Below, one piece after another: positions 7,084 through 14,795 of a DNA stretch of 34,346 bases (positions are counted from its first letter, which is position 1; every line of letters starts with the position of its first letter). The stretch comes from Desulfovirgula sp. GTDB lineage: Bacteria; Bacillota; Desulfotomaculia; Desulfotomaculales; Desulfovirgulaceae. The DNA is taken from contig DYEX01000051.1 in NCBI GenBank assembly GCA_020725525.1, positions 1 through 34,346 on the forward strand. The letters run 5' to 3'. The notes beneath the pieces were generated by a model. It made no database searches. It saw only the letters and a list, made by a program, of their open reading frames with translations, and had not been told where the DNA came from. Made by a program: the position numbers and the translations under genes.

Positions 7084-8481
7084 TTGTCGGATCACACCCA
7101 GGTCATTATAGCTACATCTGTTTTTTTACTCACCTATGCGATAATTATTTCGGAAAAGATTCACCGCACCGTGGCCGCCTTCTGCGGTGCGGCGATAGTC
7201 ATACTGGCCGGTATCATTACCCCGGAACTGGCCGTCCACTACATCGATTGGAACACCATCGGCCTTTTAACGGGCATGATGATCATCGTGGGCGTTACCC
7301 GTGAAACGGGAGTTTTTGAGTACTTGGCCATCAAGGCGGCCAAAATGGCCCGGGGAGAACCCCTGCGCATCCTGGCTTCTCTTTCCCTGGTCACCGCCGT
7401 CCTTTCAGCCCTGCTGGATAATGTGACCACGGTATTGCTCATCGTGCCTGTTACATTTGCCATCGCCCACAAGCTAAGGGTAAGCCCCCTGCCCTTTCTG
7501 ATTGCTGAAATTATCGCTTCCAACATTGGGGGCACGGCCACCCTGATCGGAGACCCGCCCAACATCATGATTGGCAGTGCCGTGGGGCTCGGGTTTATGG
7601 ATTTTGTGATTAACCTTACCCCGGTGGTGATAGTGATTTATGTCCTGACGATCTTTATCCTGCGCCTTATTTACCGCCGGGACCTGGTTACAAACCCTGA
7701 GAATCAAAAAAGCATCCTGGAGCTAAATGAATGGGACGAGATTAAAGACGCCTCTCTGCTCAAGCCCTGTCTTTGGGTTTTGGGTTTAACCATTGCCGGG
7801 TTTGCCCTGCACCAGTTCCTGCACCTGGAGAGTTCGGTGATTGCCCTGGCCGGGGCGGCCCTGTTGCTGGTAATTACCCGCTCCGACCCGGAACATGCCC
7901 TGCACGCCGTGGAATGGCCGGTTATCTTCTTCTTTATCGGCCTGTTTGCCCTGGTGGGAGCGCTGGAAGAAGTAGGGGTCATTGAAACTATTGCCCATTT
8001 TGCCCTGGAGGTTACCGGGGGCGAACTCCTGCCGGCCGGCCTTCTGATTGTCTGGCTTTCGGCCCTGGCCTCGGCCTTTGTGGACAACATCCCCTTTGTG
8101 GCCACCATGATTCCTTTAATCCAGGATATGGGCCGCCTGGGGGGAATAGAAAACCTCAATTTCCTGTGGTGGTCCCTATCCCTGGGGGCCTGCCTGGGTG
8201 GCAACGGCACCATCATCGGTGCTTCGGCCAACGTAGTGGTGGTGGGGATGGCCGAAAAGAGGGGTACCCACATCAGCTTCCTGGGTTTCTTTAAAGTAGC
8301 TTTTCCCCTCATGCTCCTTTCCATTATCGTTGCCACAGCATATCTGGTGGCCTGGCTGAAATTTAATACCACCCTGGTACTGGTGGCCACGCTGGCGATA
8401 GGGCTGGTTTTAAGCCTGCTGTTAAACCTGCTGCAAAGGCAGCTTAAAATAGAAACCACGGTAACAACAGGCAACCAGTAA
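7084..8481 (+). CDS. ArsB/NhaD (ion transporter superfamily) permease
   Basis: An integral membrane transporter of about 465 residues with roughly 11-12 helices. Family marks occur in both halves of the internal repeat: LDNVTTVLLIVP near 111-122 and ASNIGGTATLIGDPPN near 145-160, then VDNIPFVATMIPLI in the second half and GGNGTIIGASANVVVV after it. These place it in the ArsB/NhaD/CitM superfamily of anion and Na+/H+ carriers; arsenite, Na+/H+ or a carboxylate cannot be told apart. No arsR, arsC or arsA lies nearby, which argues against an arsenic operon. I favour the TTG at 7084, with AAAGGGG about 9 bases upstream; the ATG at 7075 touches the GGGG. It is preceded by a c-di-GMP-I riboswitch and terminator. 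Confidence 0.85.
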   Translation: MSDHTQVIIATSVFLLTYAIIISEKIHRTVAAFCGAAIVILAGIITPELAVHYIDWNTIGLLTGMMIIVGVTRETGVFEYLAIKAAKMARGEPLRILASLSLVTAVLSALLDNVTTVLLIVPVTFAIAHKLRVSPLPFLIAEIIASNIGGTATLIGDPPNIMIGSAVGLGFMDFVINLTPVVIVIYVLTIFILRLIYRRDLVTNPENQKSILELNEWDEIKDASLLKPCLWVLGLTIAGFALHQFLHLESSVIALAGAALLLVITRSDPEHALHAVEWPVIFFFIGLFALVGALEEVGVIETIAHFALEVTGGELLPAGLLIVWLSALASAFVDNIPFVATMIPLIQDMGRLGGIENLNFLWWSLSLGACLGGNGTIIGASANVVVVGMAEKRGTHISFLGFFKVAFPLMLLSIIVATAYLVAWLKFNTTLVLVATLAIGLVLSLLLNLLQRQLKIETTVTTGNQ

Positions 8482-8499
8482 TTCCCCGGCACCCGTTCA

Positions 8500-8794
8500 C
8501 TGTTGCAAAACCAGAAACTGGATGGGCGGCGGTCGTCCCATAAGGAGCGACATTGCGGAGGGCCGGATACGAAACACGGCGCCGCCGAGGTTAGCGAACC
8601 GGCAGCGCGAATCGCGCTGGTAACAGTATCGATAGAATGATTGAGCTACTTATGCTATAACTACCCATAAGGAAAAAAGACTTTCGGCGCATATGCAGCG
8701 CTGCCAGGTTCGCTCCGAGGCAAGTCGATGTTTCGTCCGGCCCGTAGCACGGAGCGACGGGGGACGACCGCCGTCCCGGGTAGTTATTCGACAG
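8500..8794. repeat. MITE-like element with long imperfect inverted arms
   Basis: The left arm (8500-8608) and right arm (8698-8794) are imperfect reverse complements. Shared blocks include GGCGGTCGTCCC, GGGCCGGA, CGAAACA and AGCGAACC followed by GGCAGCGC. The ends read CTGTTG on the left and CGACAG (complement CTGTCG) on the right. The centre (8609-8697) contains ATTGAGC and ATAACTACCC. It has no credible gene and fills the space between the permease and deoC. The first 52 bases recur at 29065-29116, so this is a dispersed family. Confidence 0.7.
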
Positions 8795-8827
8795 TATCTT
8801 ATTAAATTCTATAAGGAGGGTTGGCGG

Positions 8828-9496
8828 TTGACCAGAAACCAGCTGGCCGCCATGATTGATCATACCCTGCTTAAGCCCACGGCCACCACCCGGGACATCC
8901 ACCGGCTTTGTGCCGAAGCAATGGCCGAAGGATTCGCCGCCGTATGCGTTAATCCCGCGCATGTGGAGTATGCCGCGAAAATACTTGCCGGTTCCCGTGT
9001 GGCAGTGTGCACGGTGATTGGCTTCCCCCTGGGGGCAACCACACCGTACGCAAAAAAGAAAGAGGCCGGGGAGGCCATCAGAAATGGCGCCAGGGAAGTA
9101 GACATGGTCATAAACCTGGGCGCTTTAAAAGAAGGAAACCATGACCTCGTCGTGGCCGATATCCGGGGAGTGGTGGAGGCAGTGACCGCCAGTTTGCCCG
9201 ACGGGCTGGTCAAGGTAATTATCGAAACGGGCTACTTAAATCACGAGGAAAAGATCACCGCCTGCCGGCTGGTGCGGCAGGCGGGCGCCCACTTTGTAAA
9301 AACCAGCACCGGTTTTGGGCCGGGCGGGGCCACGGTAGAAGATGTGGGGCTATTGCGGGAAAACCTCCCCCCGGAAATTGGCGTAAAAGCCTCGGGGGGC
9401 ATTCGTACCACCGGCCAGGCCCTGGCCCTGATCCGGGCCGGAGCCGCCAGGCTGGGTACGAGCGCCGGCCCGGCCCTGCTGGCCGGCCTGGAATGA
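8828..9496 (+). CDS. deoC: Deoxyribose-phosphate aldolase
   Basis: Class I aldolase that cleaves 2-deoxy-D-ribose 5-phosphate to acetaldehyde and glyceraldehyde 3-phosphate in deoxynucleoside catabolism; cytosolic. Its 222 residues match the family's usual length. The N-terminus has IDHTLLKP (10-17). The Schiff-base Lys is K158 in FVKTSTGFG, with a second active-site Lys, K187, in GVKASGGIRT and an Asp, D92, in EVDMVINLGAL. The start is TTG at 8828, with GGAGGG about 8 bases upstream; longer readings run into the repeat element. A long hairpin terminator follows. No other nucleoside-catabolism gene is adjacent. Confidence 0.95.
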   Translation: MTRNQLAAMIDHTLLKPTATTRDIHRLCAEAMAEGFAAVCVNPAHVEYAAKILAGSRVAVCTVIGFPLGATTPYAKKKEAGEAIRNGAREVDMVINLGALKEGNHDLVVADIRGVVEAVTASLPDGLVKVIIETGYLNHEEKITACRLVRQAGAHFVKTSTGFGPGGATVEDVGLLRENLPPEIGVKASGGIRTTGQALALIRAGAARLGTSAGPALLAGLE

Positions 9497-9529
9497 AGTT
9501 TATTCACCGGAACCCGAACAGCCGGCAAG

Positions 9530-9582
9530 AAAAATGATTTCCTCCACCATTAATAGAGCATGTGAAGGAAATCATTTTTTTC
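9530..9582 (+). terminator. Long hairpin terminator after deoC
   Basis: AAAAATGATTTCCT (9530-9543) pairs with AGGAAATCATTTTT (9566-9579); after one mismatch CAC/GTG extends the stem, leaving a 14-base loop. The 3' side runs into seven T. The A-rich 5' side makes it potentially bidirectional. Confidence 0.8.
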
Positions 9583-9681
9583 TGGACGAATATACTAAAA
9601 CACTGCAGGAAGCAGGGGCCATAAGAAGATTTCAAACACCACAAGTTTTGAAAAACACCATAGAGGAAGCGGGGATTTTTC

Positions 9682-10890
9682 ATGGGCAGTGTCAGGGATT
9701 ATCAGAGTATTGTTGGTGATCAACTCGTTGAAGAAATTTATGATTTAGCCCGGCAGCTTGGCGGCTGCAGAATTCAGCACATTAATTCCACCCTTGTCGG
9801 CGGCGGAGTGGCGGAAATTTTAAAACGCCTCGTGCCCATGATGCAGGAAGCGGGCTTAGAGGTACGCTGGGACGTCATCAAGGGAGATGAGGAATTTTTC
9901 CGGGTGACTAAAACCTTTCACAATGCCTTTCACGGCGTGCCCGTGCAAATAACGCCCGCCATGCTGGACACCTACCGCCGGATATCCCGGGAGAACTACG
10001 ACCTGGTAGACCCCCGGGCGGACTTTGTCATTCTCCACGATCAGCAGCCCCTGGGCCTGGCCGAAGTCCGTCCCGGCCACCCGGGCCGCTGGCTGTGGTA
10101 CTGCCACATTGATCCGGTAGACGTGGACCGGGAGGTGTGGGATTTTTTGAGCCCCTGGGCCAGGCGTTGTGACGCCGCCATCTATCATATCCCGGCCTAC
10201 GCCCGGAATTTAGGTCACCGGCAATACTTCATGCCCCCGGCCATTGACCCCCTGGCCGAAAAAAACCGGGAGGTTTCGGCACAAGAAATTGATGCTGTTA
10301 TGGAGCGACTGGGGATACCCAATGATCTACCCCTGGTGGTGCAAATTTCCCGGTTTGACCGCCTCAAAGACCCGTTGGGGGTTGTGCAGGCCTTCCGCCT
10401 GGTACGGCAGGAAGTGCCGTGCCGCCTGGTGCTGGCGGGGGGTGGAGCCTCCGACGACCCCGAGGGCATCCAGGTGCTCCAGGAGGTACAGCAGGAAGCC
10501 GCCCATGACCCGGACATCTTTATCCTGGAACTCCCCCCCACCAGCGACCTGGAAATCAATGTGCTCCAGCGGGTTGCCGCAGTGGTTGTCCAGAAATCGA
10601 TACGGGAGGGTTTCGGGCTGACCGTAACCGAGGCCATGTGGAAATCCCGCCCGGTGGTAGCCTCCCCTGTGGGCGGTATTACGGTTCAATTAATCCCCGG
10701 GGAAACGGGACTGGCCGCTGCCACCACCGGAGAAATGGCCCGGGCACTGGTGAGGATTTTACGCGACCCGGCCCTGGGAGAGAAGCTGGGTCAAAACGCC
10801 AGAGAACATGTCAGGAAGAATTTTATCCTGCCCATTTATCTAAAACGGTGGCTGGAAATACTCACGGCCGAAAAGAGTTACCCGGTATGA
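9682..10890 (+). CDS. treT: TreT-like trehalose synthase / GT4 glycosyltransferase
   Basis: Glycosyltransferase of 402 residues with two Rossmann domains. It resembles trehalose glycosyltransferring synthase (TreT), which makes trehalose from an NDP-glucose and glucose. Visible features are INSTLVGGGVAEIL near 35-48 (donor-loop glycines), RVTKTFHNAFHG near 74-85, DFVILHDQQPLGL near 113-125, and the C-terminal retaining-GT signature SIREGFGLTVTEAMWK followed by PVVASPVGGI. The start ATG has GGGG 7 bases upstream. It follows deoC after a terminator and has no visible partner gene. Its 3' end overlaps the convergent fetB-like gene by 29 bases. Trehalose synthesis fits stress protection; specificity is inferred. 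Confidence 0.8.
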   Translation: MGSVRDYQSIVGDQLVEEIYDLARQLGGCRIQHINSTLVGGGVAEILKRLVPMMQEAGLEVRWDVIKGDEEFFRVTKTFHNAFHGVPVQITPAMLDTYRRISRENYDLVDPRADFVILHDQQPLGLAEVRPGHPGRWLWYCHIDPVDVDREVWDFLSPWARRCDAAIYHIPAYARNLGHRQYFMPPAIDPLAEKNREVSAQEIDAVMERLGIPNDLPLVVQISRFDRLKDPLGVVQAFRLVRQEVPCRLVLAGGGASDDPEGIQVLQEVQQEAAHDPDIFILELPPTSDLEINVLQRVAAVVVQKSIREGFGLTVTEAMWKSRPVVASPVGGITVQLIPGETGLAAATTGEMARALVRILRDPALGEKLGQNAREHVRKNFILPIYLKRWLEILTAEKSYPV

Positions 10891-11629
10891 CCAATTGTTC
10901 GGCCTGGTTGAAATAAGCCCGGTAAAGGGTAAACCCCAGGGCAATGCTGGAAATGGCCGTGGCGCTGCTGAGCATCAGCATAACCATGATCTGGTACTTA
11001 ACCGCCAGCAGGGGATCGGCCCCGGCCAGGATGGAGCCGGTCATCATCCCCGGCAGGGTAACCAGCCCCACGGTTTTCATGGAATCAATGGTGGGCAGCA
11101 TGCCCCCTTTAACGGCCGCCTGCAGAACGCCTTCCACCGCCTGCCGGGGAGATGCACCCAGGGCCAGGGCGGCTTCCACCTCCCGCCTCTGCTGGCGAAT
11201 GTCGGCTTGAAAACGGTTGAGCACCAGGCCGGCGGCCACCATGGCGTTGCCGACAATCATCCCCGCTACCGGAATGACAAAGCGGGGGCTACCTTCGATG
11301 ATGTGGAGTGAGAGCATCAGGCCAAGGGTTATTACCTCCCCCAGCCCAATGGCCAGGATCACCCGCCAGAATATCCCCGGGATCTTTTTGCCCTTTCCGG
11401 CCGCATTGTGGGCGGCCACCAGGGTCATCAGCAACAATACCCCCGCGGTAAAATACCAGCGGTCCTGCCTGAACACAAAGGTCAGCACATAGCCGATAGC
11501 CAGCAACTGCAAAAAGGTGCGGACCGTCCCCACCAGCAAATCCCGCTCCAGGCGCAGCTGCTGCCACAAAGACAAAAGCATGGCCACCAGCACCAGGGCC
11601 AGCGTGGACAATAGGGCTGTATCGGTCAA
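10862..11629 (-). CDS. fetB: FetB/YbbM (UPF0014) ABC exporter permease
   Basis: Membrane protein of 255 residues with about seven helices, matching the UPF0014/FetB family. Conserved segments include VGTVRTFLQLLAIGYVL near 34-50, PVAGMIVGNAMVAAGL near 120-135, EVEAALALGASPRQAV near 150-165 and the stretch TIDSMKTVGLVTLPGMMTG. In E. coli FetAB exports iron and eases oxidative stress. The start is TTG at 11629 with AGGTG 7 bases upstream, 16 bases after the ATPase gene stop, so the two form one exporter. The 3' end overlaps the convergent treT-like gene by 29 bases. Confidence 0.9.
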   Translation of the reverse strand: MTDTALLSTLALVLVAMLLSLWQQLRLERDLLVGTVRTFLQLLAIGYVLTFVFRQDRWYFTAGVLLLMTLVAAHNAAGKGKKIPGIFWRVILAIGLGEVITLGLMLSLHIIEGSPRFVIPVAGMIVGNAMVAAGLVLNRFQADIRQQRREVEAALALGASPRQAVEGVLQAAVKGGMLPTIDSMKTVGLVTLPGMMTGSILAGADPLLAVKYQIMVMLMLSSATAISSIALGFTLYRAYFNQAEQLVIPGNSFRP

Positions 11630-11645
11630 GGGATTTCACCTCTCC

Positions 11646-12413
11646 TCACGACCGGCAGCACCCGTGCGGGGTGTGCCGGCCCTCCTGGAAGAACTGGCGC
11701 ACCCAGGGATCGACCTCGCCGCGCATGAGATCTTCTTTCGGGCCACAGGCCGTAAGGCGCCCCTTCTGCATGACGGCCAGTACCTGGGCTACCCGCAGGG
11801 CCTGGGCGGCATCGTGGGTTACCCACACCACGGTGAGGGCATTTTCCCGCTGTAGCCGCGTGATTAACAGCTCTATCTCATCCCGGGCCTCCGGGTCCAG
11901 GGCTGAAGTAGGTTCGTCCAGCAAAAGGGCCGCCGGCCGGTTGGCCAGTGCCCGGGCCAGGGCAACCCGCTGGGCCTGACCACCGGAAAGACCGCTTACC
12001 TCCCGCCGCAAAAACTCGCCGTCCAGCCCGACCTGTTCCAGCAACTCTGCCGGTTCTACGCGCGGGGCCGAGCGGGTAACCCGGGGACCGTAAAGGAGAT
12101 TTTCTTCTACGGTACCGGGAAAAAGGACCGGGGTTTGAAACAACATGCCCACCTGACGCCGCAGTTCCCGCACGGGATACCTTTCCAGGGGTTTGCCCTG
12201 CCAGTAAAGCCTGCCCCGGCTGGGTTCATCCAGACGGTTTAAAAGACGCAGCAGGGAACTTTTACCCGAACCCGACGGCCCCACCAGGGCCGTGATGGCA
12301 CCCCCGGGAAAATGGGCCGTAATGTCCTCGAGTATGGTGACCAATTGCCCATCATAGCCGGTAACCGTCCGCCATACCCGATCAAGAAAAAAGCCTTTGG
12401 CTGGGATCACCAC
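11646..12413 (-). CDS. fetA: FetA-type ABC transporter ATP-binding protein
   Basis: ATPase partner of the FetB-like permease, 255 residues. Walker A GPSGSGKS is at 45-52, the Q-loop Gln at about 93, the signature LSGGQAQR at 142-149, Walker B LLLDEPTS at 163-170, and the H-loop in VWVTHDAAQ near 195. The N-terminus is slightly long; the start is taken as GTG at 12413, where only a weak site (GGTGATGG) precedes, so an internal start is possible. It is first in a two-gene minus-strand unit behind a good sigma-A promoter. The C-terminus ends in HTPHGCC, a His/Cys pair that might bind metal. Confidence 0.88.
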   Translation of the reverse strand: MVIPAKGFFLDRVWRTVTGYDGQLVTILEDITAHFPGGAITALVGPSGSGKSSLLRLLNRLDEPSRGRLYWQGKPLERYPVRELRRQVGMLFQTPVLFPGTVEENLLYGPRVTRSAPRVEPAELLEQVGLDGEFLRREVSGLSGGQAQRVALARALANRPAALLLDEPTSALDPEARDEIELLITRLQRENALTVVWVTHDAAQALRVAQVLAVMQKGRLTACGPKEDLMRGEVDPWVRQFFQEGRHTPHGCCRS

Positions 12414-12466
12414 TCACCATCACCAAACCCCAAAAATCTTGAAATCTCGAAACTTCTATCCTTCGT

Positions 12467-12495
12467 ACTATACTTTGTGTTCTTCTGCCGGTCAA
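12467..12495 (-). promoter_or_regulatory. Sigma-A promoter of fetAB
   Basis: On the minus strand TTGACC (plus 12490-12495), a 17-base spacer and TATAGT (plus 12467-12472). It lies just past the nrf operon terminator. Confidence 0.65.
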
Positions 12496-12511
12496 GTCCG
12501 AATTATGCGGG

Positions 12512-12550
12512 CGCAAACAAAGAAACTCCCCCGATCTGCGAGGGAGTTTC
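12512..12550 (-). terminator. Terminator of the resB-ccsA-nrfHA unit
   Basis: GAAACTCCC and GGGAGTTTC (plus 12522-12530 and 12542-12550) form a perfect 9-base stem with an 11-base loop, followed on the minus strand by TTTGTTTG. Confidence 0.75.
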
Positions 12551-12622
12551 CTTATGTTACCTGCTTTTGAATAAAACTTCATAATCAACGAGGGGATAAA
12601 TTAATATACATGCTTTATTAAC

Positions 12623-14032
12623 CTATTTCGTCCCGTCAAAGGTAAACTCCAGATTCTCTTCCGGCTTATAGGGGACGCCCTTGGTACCCCGTTTGGCGTA
12701 CCTGGAAAGTTCAAGGTCAAATTTATCCGGTACCTGTACTCCAGCTTTCACCAGAGCTTCCCGGGCTTTCATCAGGGCCTGGTCGGCGTAATACAGGCCG
12801 TCACCCAGAACGCGCAGGGCTTCTTCCGGGTTGTGGAAGCCCATGCTGTTTTCTGCGCCAACAAAGGTCACCCGGTAGTAGGCCTTTTCATAAAGCTGCT
12901 TGGCCTGGTTCAGAAGCTCCTGGTTCACCCCGGCCGTCTTGTTGGCCAGTTCGATGGCTTTGGCCGCCTGGGCGGCGGCGTTGCCGGCCCGGGTATACAT
13001 ATTGTTCACCCGGTCCTGAATCAGGATCACCTGCTCCCGCAGCCACTGCGGGCTCTGGTTATGGCACTGGGTGCATGCCCTCATGTTGTCCTTCAGCGGG
13101 CTCTGCACGTGGTGGGAGGAAATCTTGCTGCTGCCCACCCGCTCGTAGGGCATGTGACAGTCGGCGCAGGCCACCCCGGCCCGCCAGTGGACGCTGCCGT
13201 TGGAATATAGCTCAAACTCAGGGTGGCGGATGTGCCCGAGCTTGATCCCGGTGGGGTTGTGCTTCCATTCCAGATTGGCCGGGTCGGACTTGAGCACGCG
13301 TTCAATGTCTTCAACGGTGATGTGACCCCACTGGGATTTCTGCCAGGGCAGGAACAGGCCCACGGGTTTCATATTCTGATCCCTGGGAATGACGTAGGTG
13401 TTATGGCACTGGGCGCAAACCAGGGTGCGCTTTTCCTGCCTGGTTAAACCCGCCGGATCCTTACCCAGGGCTTTCAGGGCATCGTTCATAAACCAGCGGC
13501 TTAACTTCAAATCCATGTTGGCCGGATCATGACAGTCAGCGCAGGACAACCCCAGTTCCGCATGATTCTGCGGGATCATGGCGTGCACCTGGTCATAGGG
13601 TTGCTGGAAATAGGCCAGGCCCATTTGCTCCTTTAACCGGGGTGCATAGGGGGACTTGCAGGAAAGGCATACGCCCCCCGGCTTGCGCCGGGACGGGTCA
13701 ATATCCAGCTGGTCCTTGAGCATGTACACGTGGCCCCGGGGTTCGTTGAATTCAATACCAAAACCCCATCCCTCCAGCAGCACCAGCTGGAAAGGATATT
13801 CACTCAATTTGTCCTTCAGCTCCGAACCCTTGTACTTGCTCTCGCCCTGCCCCCCCTCCTTCGTCTTCATGAAGCTATCGTATTCCAGGGGGTAGACCTT
13901 TCCCCAAACGGCAGGGTCCAGTTCCCCGGAAGGTATGGAAGCCGTCTTGACCATTTCGGCCCTGGGCGGGGCGCATCCGGCCAGAAAAAGCAGAATGAGT
14001 ACCGGCAACCAGGCCCACCAGGCTTTTTTCAA
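12623..14032 (-). CDS. nrfA: Pentahaem cytochrome c nitrite reductase NrfA (lipoprotein)
   Basis: Ammonia-forming nitrite reductase, 469 residues, acting outside the membrane. The N-terminus is a lipoprotein signal, LFLAGC with Cys 20, so it is anchored by lipid. The active-site haem is the Lys-ligated CLSCK at 122-126, and four CxxCH follow at 164-168, 206-210, 289-293 and 320-324. Catalytic Tyr 213 follows the third haem motif (CHNTY) and catalytic His 270 lies in HIRHPEFE. The calcium-site Glu is replaced by Thr 212 and the KTQ segment by HIR, which fits the calcium-independent subclass with an Arg in that site. The start is TTG at 14032, with GGAGGAG 6 bases upstream. It lies 24 bases after nrfH. 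Confidence 0.95.
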   Translation of the reverse strand: MKKAWWAWLPVLILLFLAGCAPPRAEMVKTASIPSGELDPAVWGKVYPLEYDSFMKTKEGGQGESKYKGSELKDKLSEYPFQLVLLEGWGFGIEFNEPRGHVYMLKDQLDIDPSRRKPGGVCLSCKSPYAPRLKEQMGLAYFQQPYDQVHAMIPQNHAELGLSCADCHDPANMDLKLSRWFMNDALKALGKDPAGLTRQEKRTLVCAQCHNTYVIPRDQNMKPVGLFLPWQKSQWGHITVEDIERVLKSDPANLEWKHNPTGIKLGHIRHPEFELYSNGSVHWRAGVACADCHMPYERVGSSKISSHHVQSPLKDNMRACTQCHNQSPQWLREQVILIQDRVNNMYTRAGNAAAQAAKAIELANKTAGVNQELLNQAKQLYEKAYYRVTFVGAENSMGFHNPEEALRVLGDGLYYADQALMKAREALVKAGVQVPDKFDLELSRYAKRGTKGVPYKPEENLEFTFDGTK

Positions 14033-14056
14033 GAATATCTCCTCCTTTCACAGTGG

Positions 14057-14689
14057 TTAATTGATTAATAACCGTGTCCCCTGCCCGTGGGGCACCGAAC
14101 GGTGACATTCCCAGCAATCCCTGTCTTCAAGATCAATCACGTTCTCCATCAGATTACCATGACAGCGCAGGCAGTTTTCCCGCACTATCCGGCCGCCCCG
14201 GTCGCTGAGGTGTATGGGATCCGGCACCTGATTGGTGTAAAAGAGATAAAAATCCCGTGTGCCGTCGATACCCTTGCCCACCAGTTTGGCCGCCAGGTTC
14301 TGGTGTGGTACATGGCAGTCGCTGCAGGACGCCCACTGGCGGTGGGACGAATGGAACCAGGTTTCATACTGTGGTTCCATCACGTGACAGCTGATGCAAA
14401 ATTCCGGGCGGTCGGTGTAAGACACCACGGCCTTTGTCCCGGCGGTCAGGAGCACCACCATCACCAGCAGGCCGGTCAGGAGGGACCAAATACGGCGGCG
14501 CAAGCGGTAAACGGCACTTTTCCAGGCCGGAGGGTTCTGCCGGGGGCCGCCGGCTCCGGTATCCCCACCATTTGTCCCCCCGGCACTGCCTCCCGCCGGC
14601 TGCGAGGTATCACCGGCACCGGATGGCGGCATCCCCCGGGTGTCACTGATACCGGAGCTTTTTCCCTCATGCACGGCATCTTCCCACAT
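14057..14689 (-). CDS. nrfH: Tetrahaem quinol dehydrogenase NrfH with long N-terminal tail
   Basis: NapC/NirT-family membrane cytochrome that takes electrons from menaquinol and passes them to NrfA. Haem motifs are CISCH at 98-102, CSDCH at 122-126, CLRCH at 173-177 and CWECH at 192-196. The first is followed by V-M (CxxCHxM), the Met ligand typical of NrfH. A single membrane helix lies at about 67-90. The start is the ATG at 14689, with GGGGGGTG 6 bases upstream. Odd: the roughly 60-residue cytoplasmic tail before the helix is rich in Gly, Pro, Ser and Thr with no recognised domain, where NrfH usually has about a dozen residues. It is followed closely by nrfA and preceded by ccsA. Confidence 0.93.
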   Translation of the reverse strand: MWEDAVHEGKSSGISDTRGMPPSGAGDTSQPAGGSAGGTNGGDTGAGGPRQNPPAWKSAVYRLRRRIWSLLTGLLVMVVLLTAGTKAVVSYTDRPEFCISCHVMEPQYETWFHSSHRQWASCSDCHVPHQNLAAKLVGKGIDGTRDFYLFYTNQVPDPIHLSDRGGRIVRENCLRCHGNLMENVIDLEDRDCWECHRSVPHGQGTRLLIN

Positions 14690-14795
14690 TGTTCCCACCC
14701 CCCTTCCCCCGAAAACCACCCGCCGGACGGCAGCCGGCCGGGAATGTTTCTAAAATATTTGCACAATGGCCCTTCCATGATATCCCGGAGAGTCC

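Noticed and set aside
7084-8481. Assignment as an arsenite exporter (arsB)
   Set aside because: The superfamily motifs do not distinguish arsenite from Na+/H+ or carboxylate transport, and no arsR, arsC or arsA is adjacent.
8591-8962. Open frame on the minus strand across the inverted-repeat element
   Set aside because: It runs antisense into deoC, has no recognisable domain and is explained by GC-rich repeat sequence.
9534-9719. 61-codon open frame between deoC and the treT-like gene
   Set aside because: It begins inside the deoC terminator hairpin, lacks a ribosome binding site and overlaps the treT-like start.
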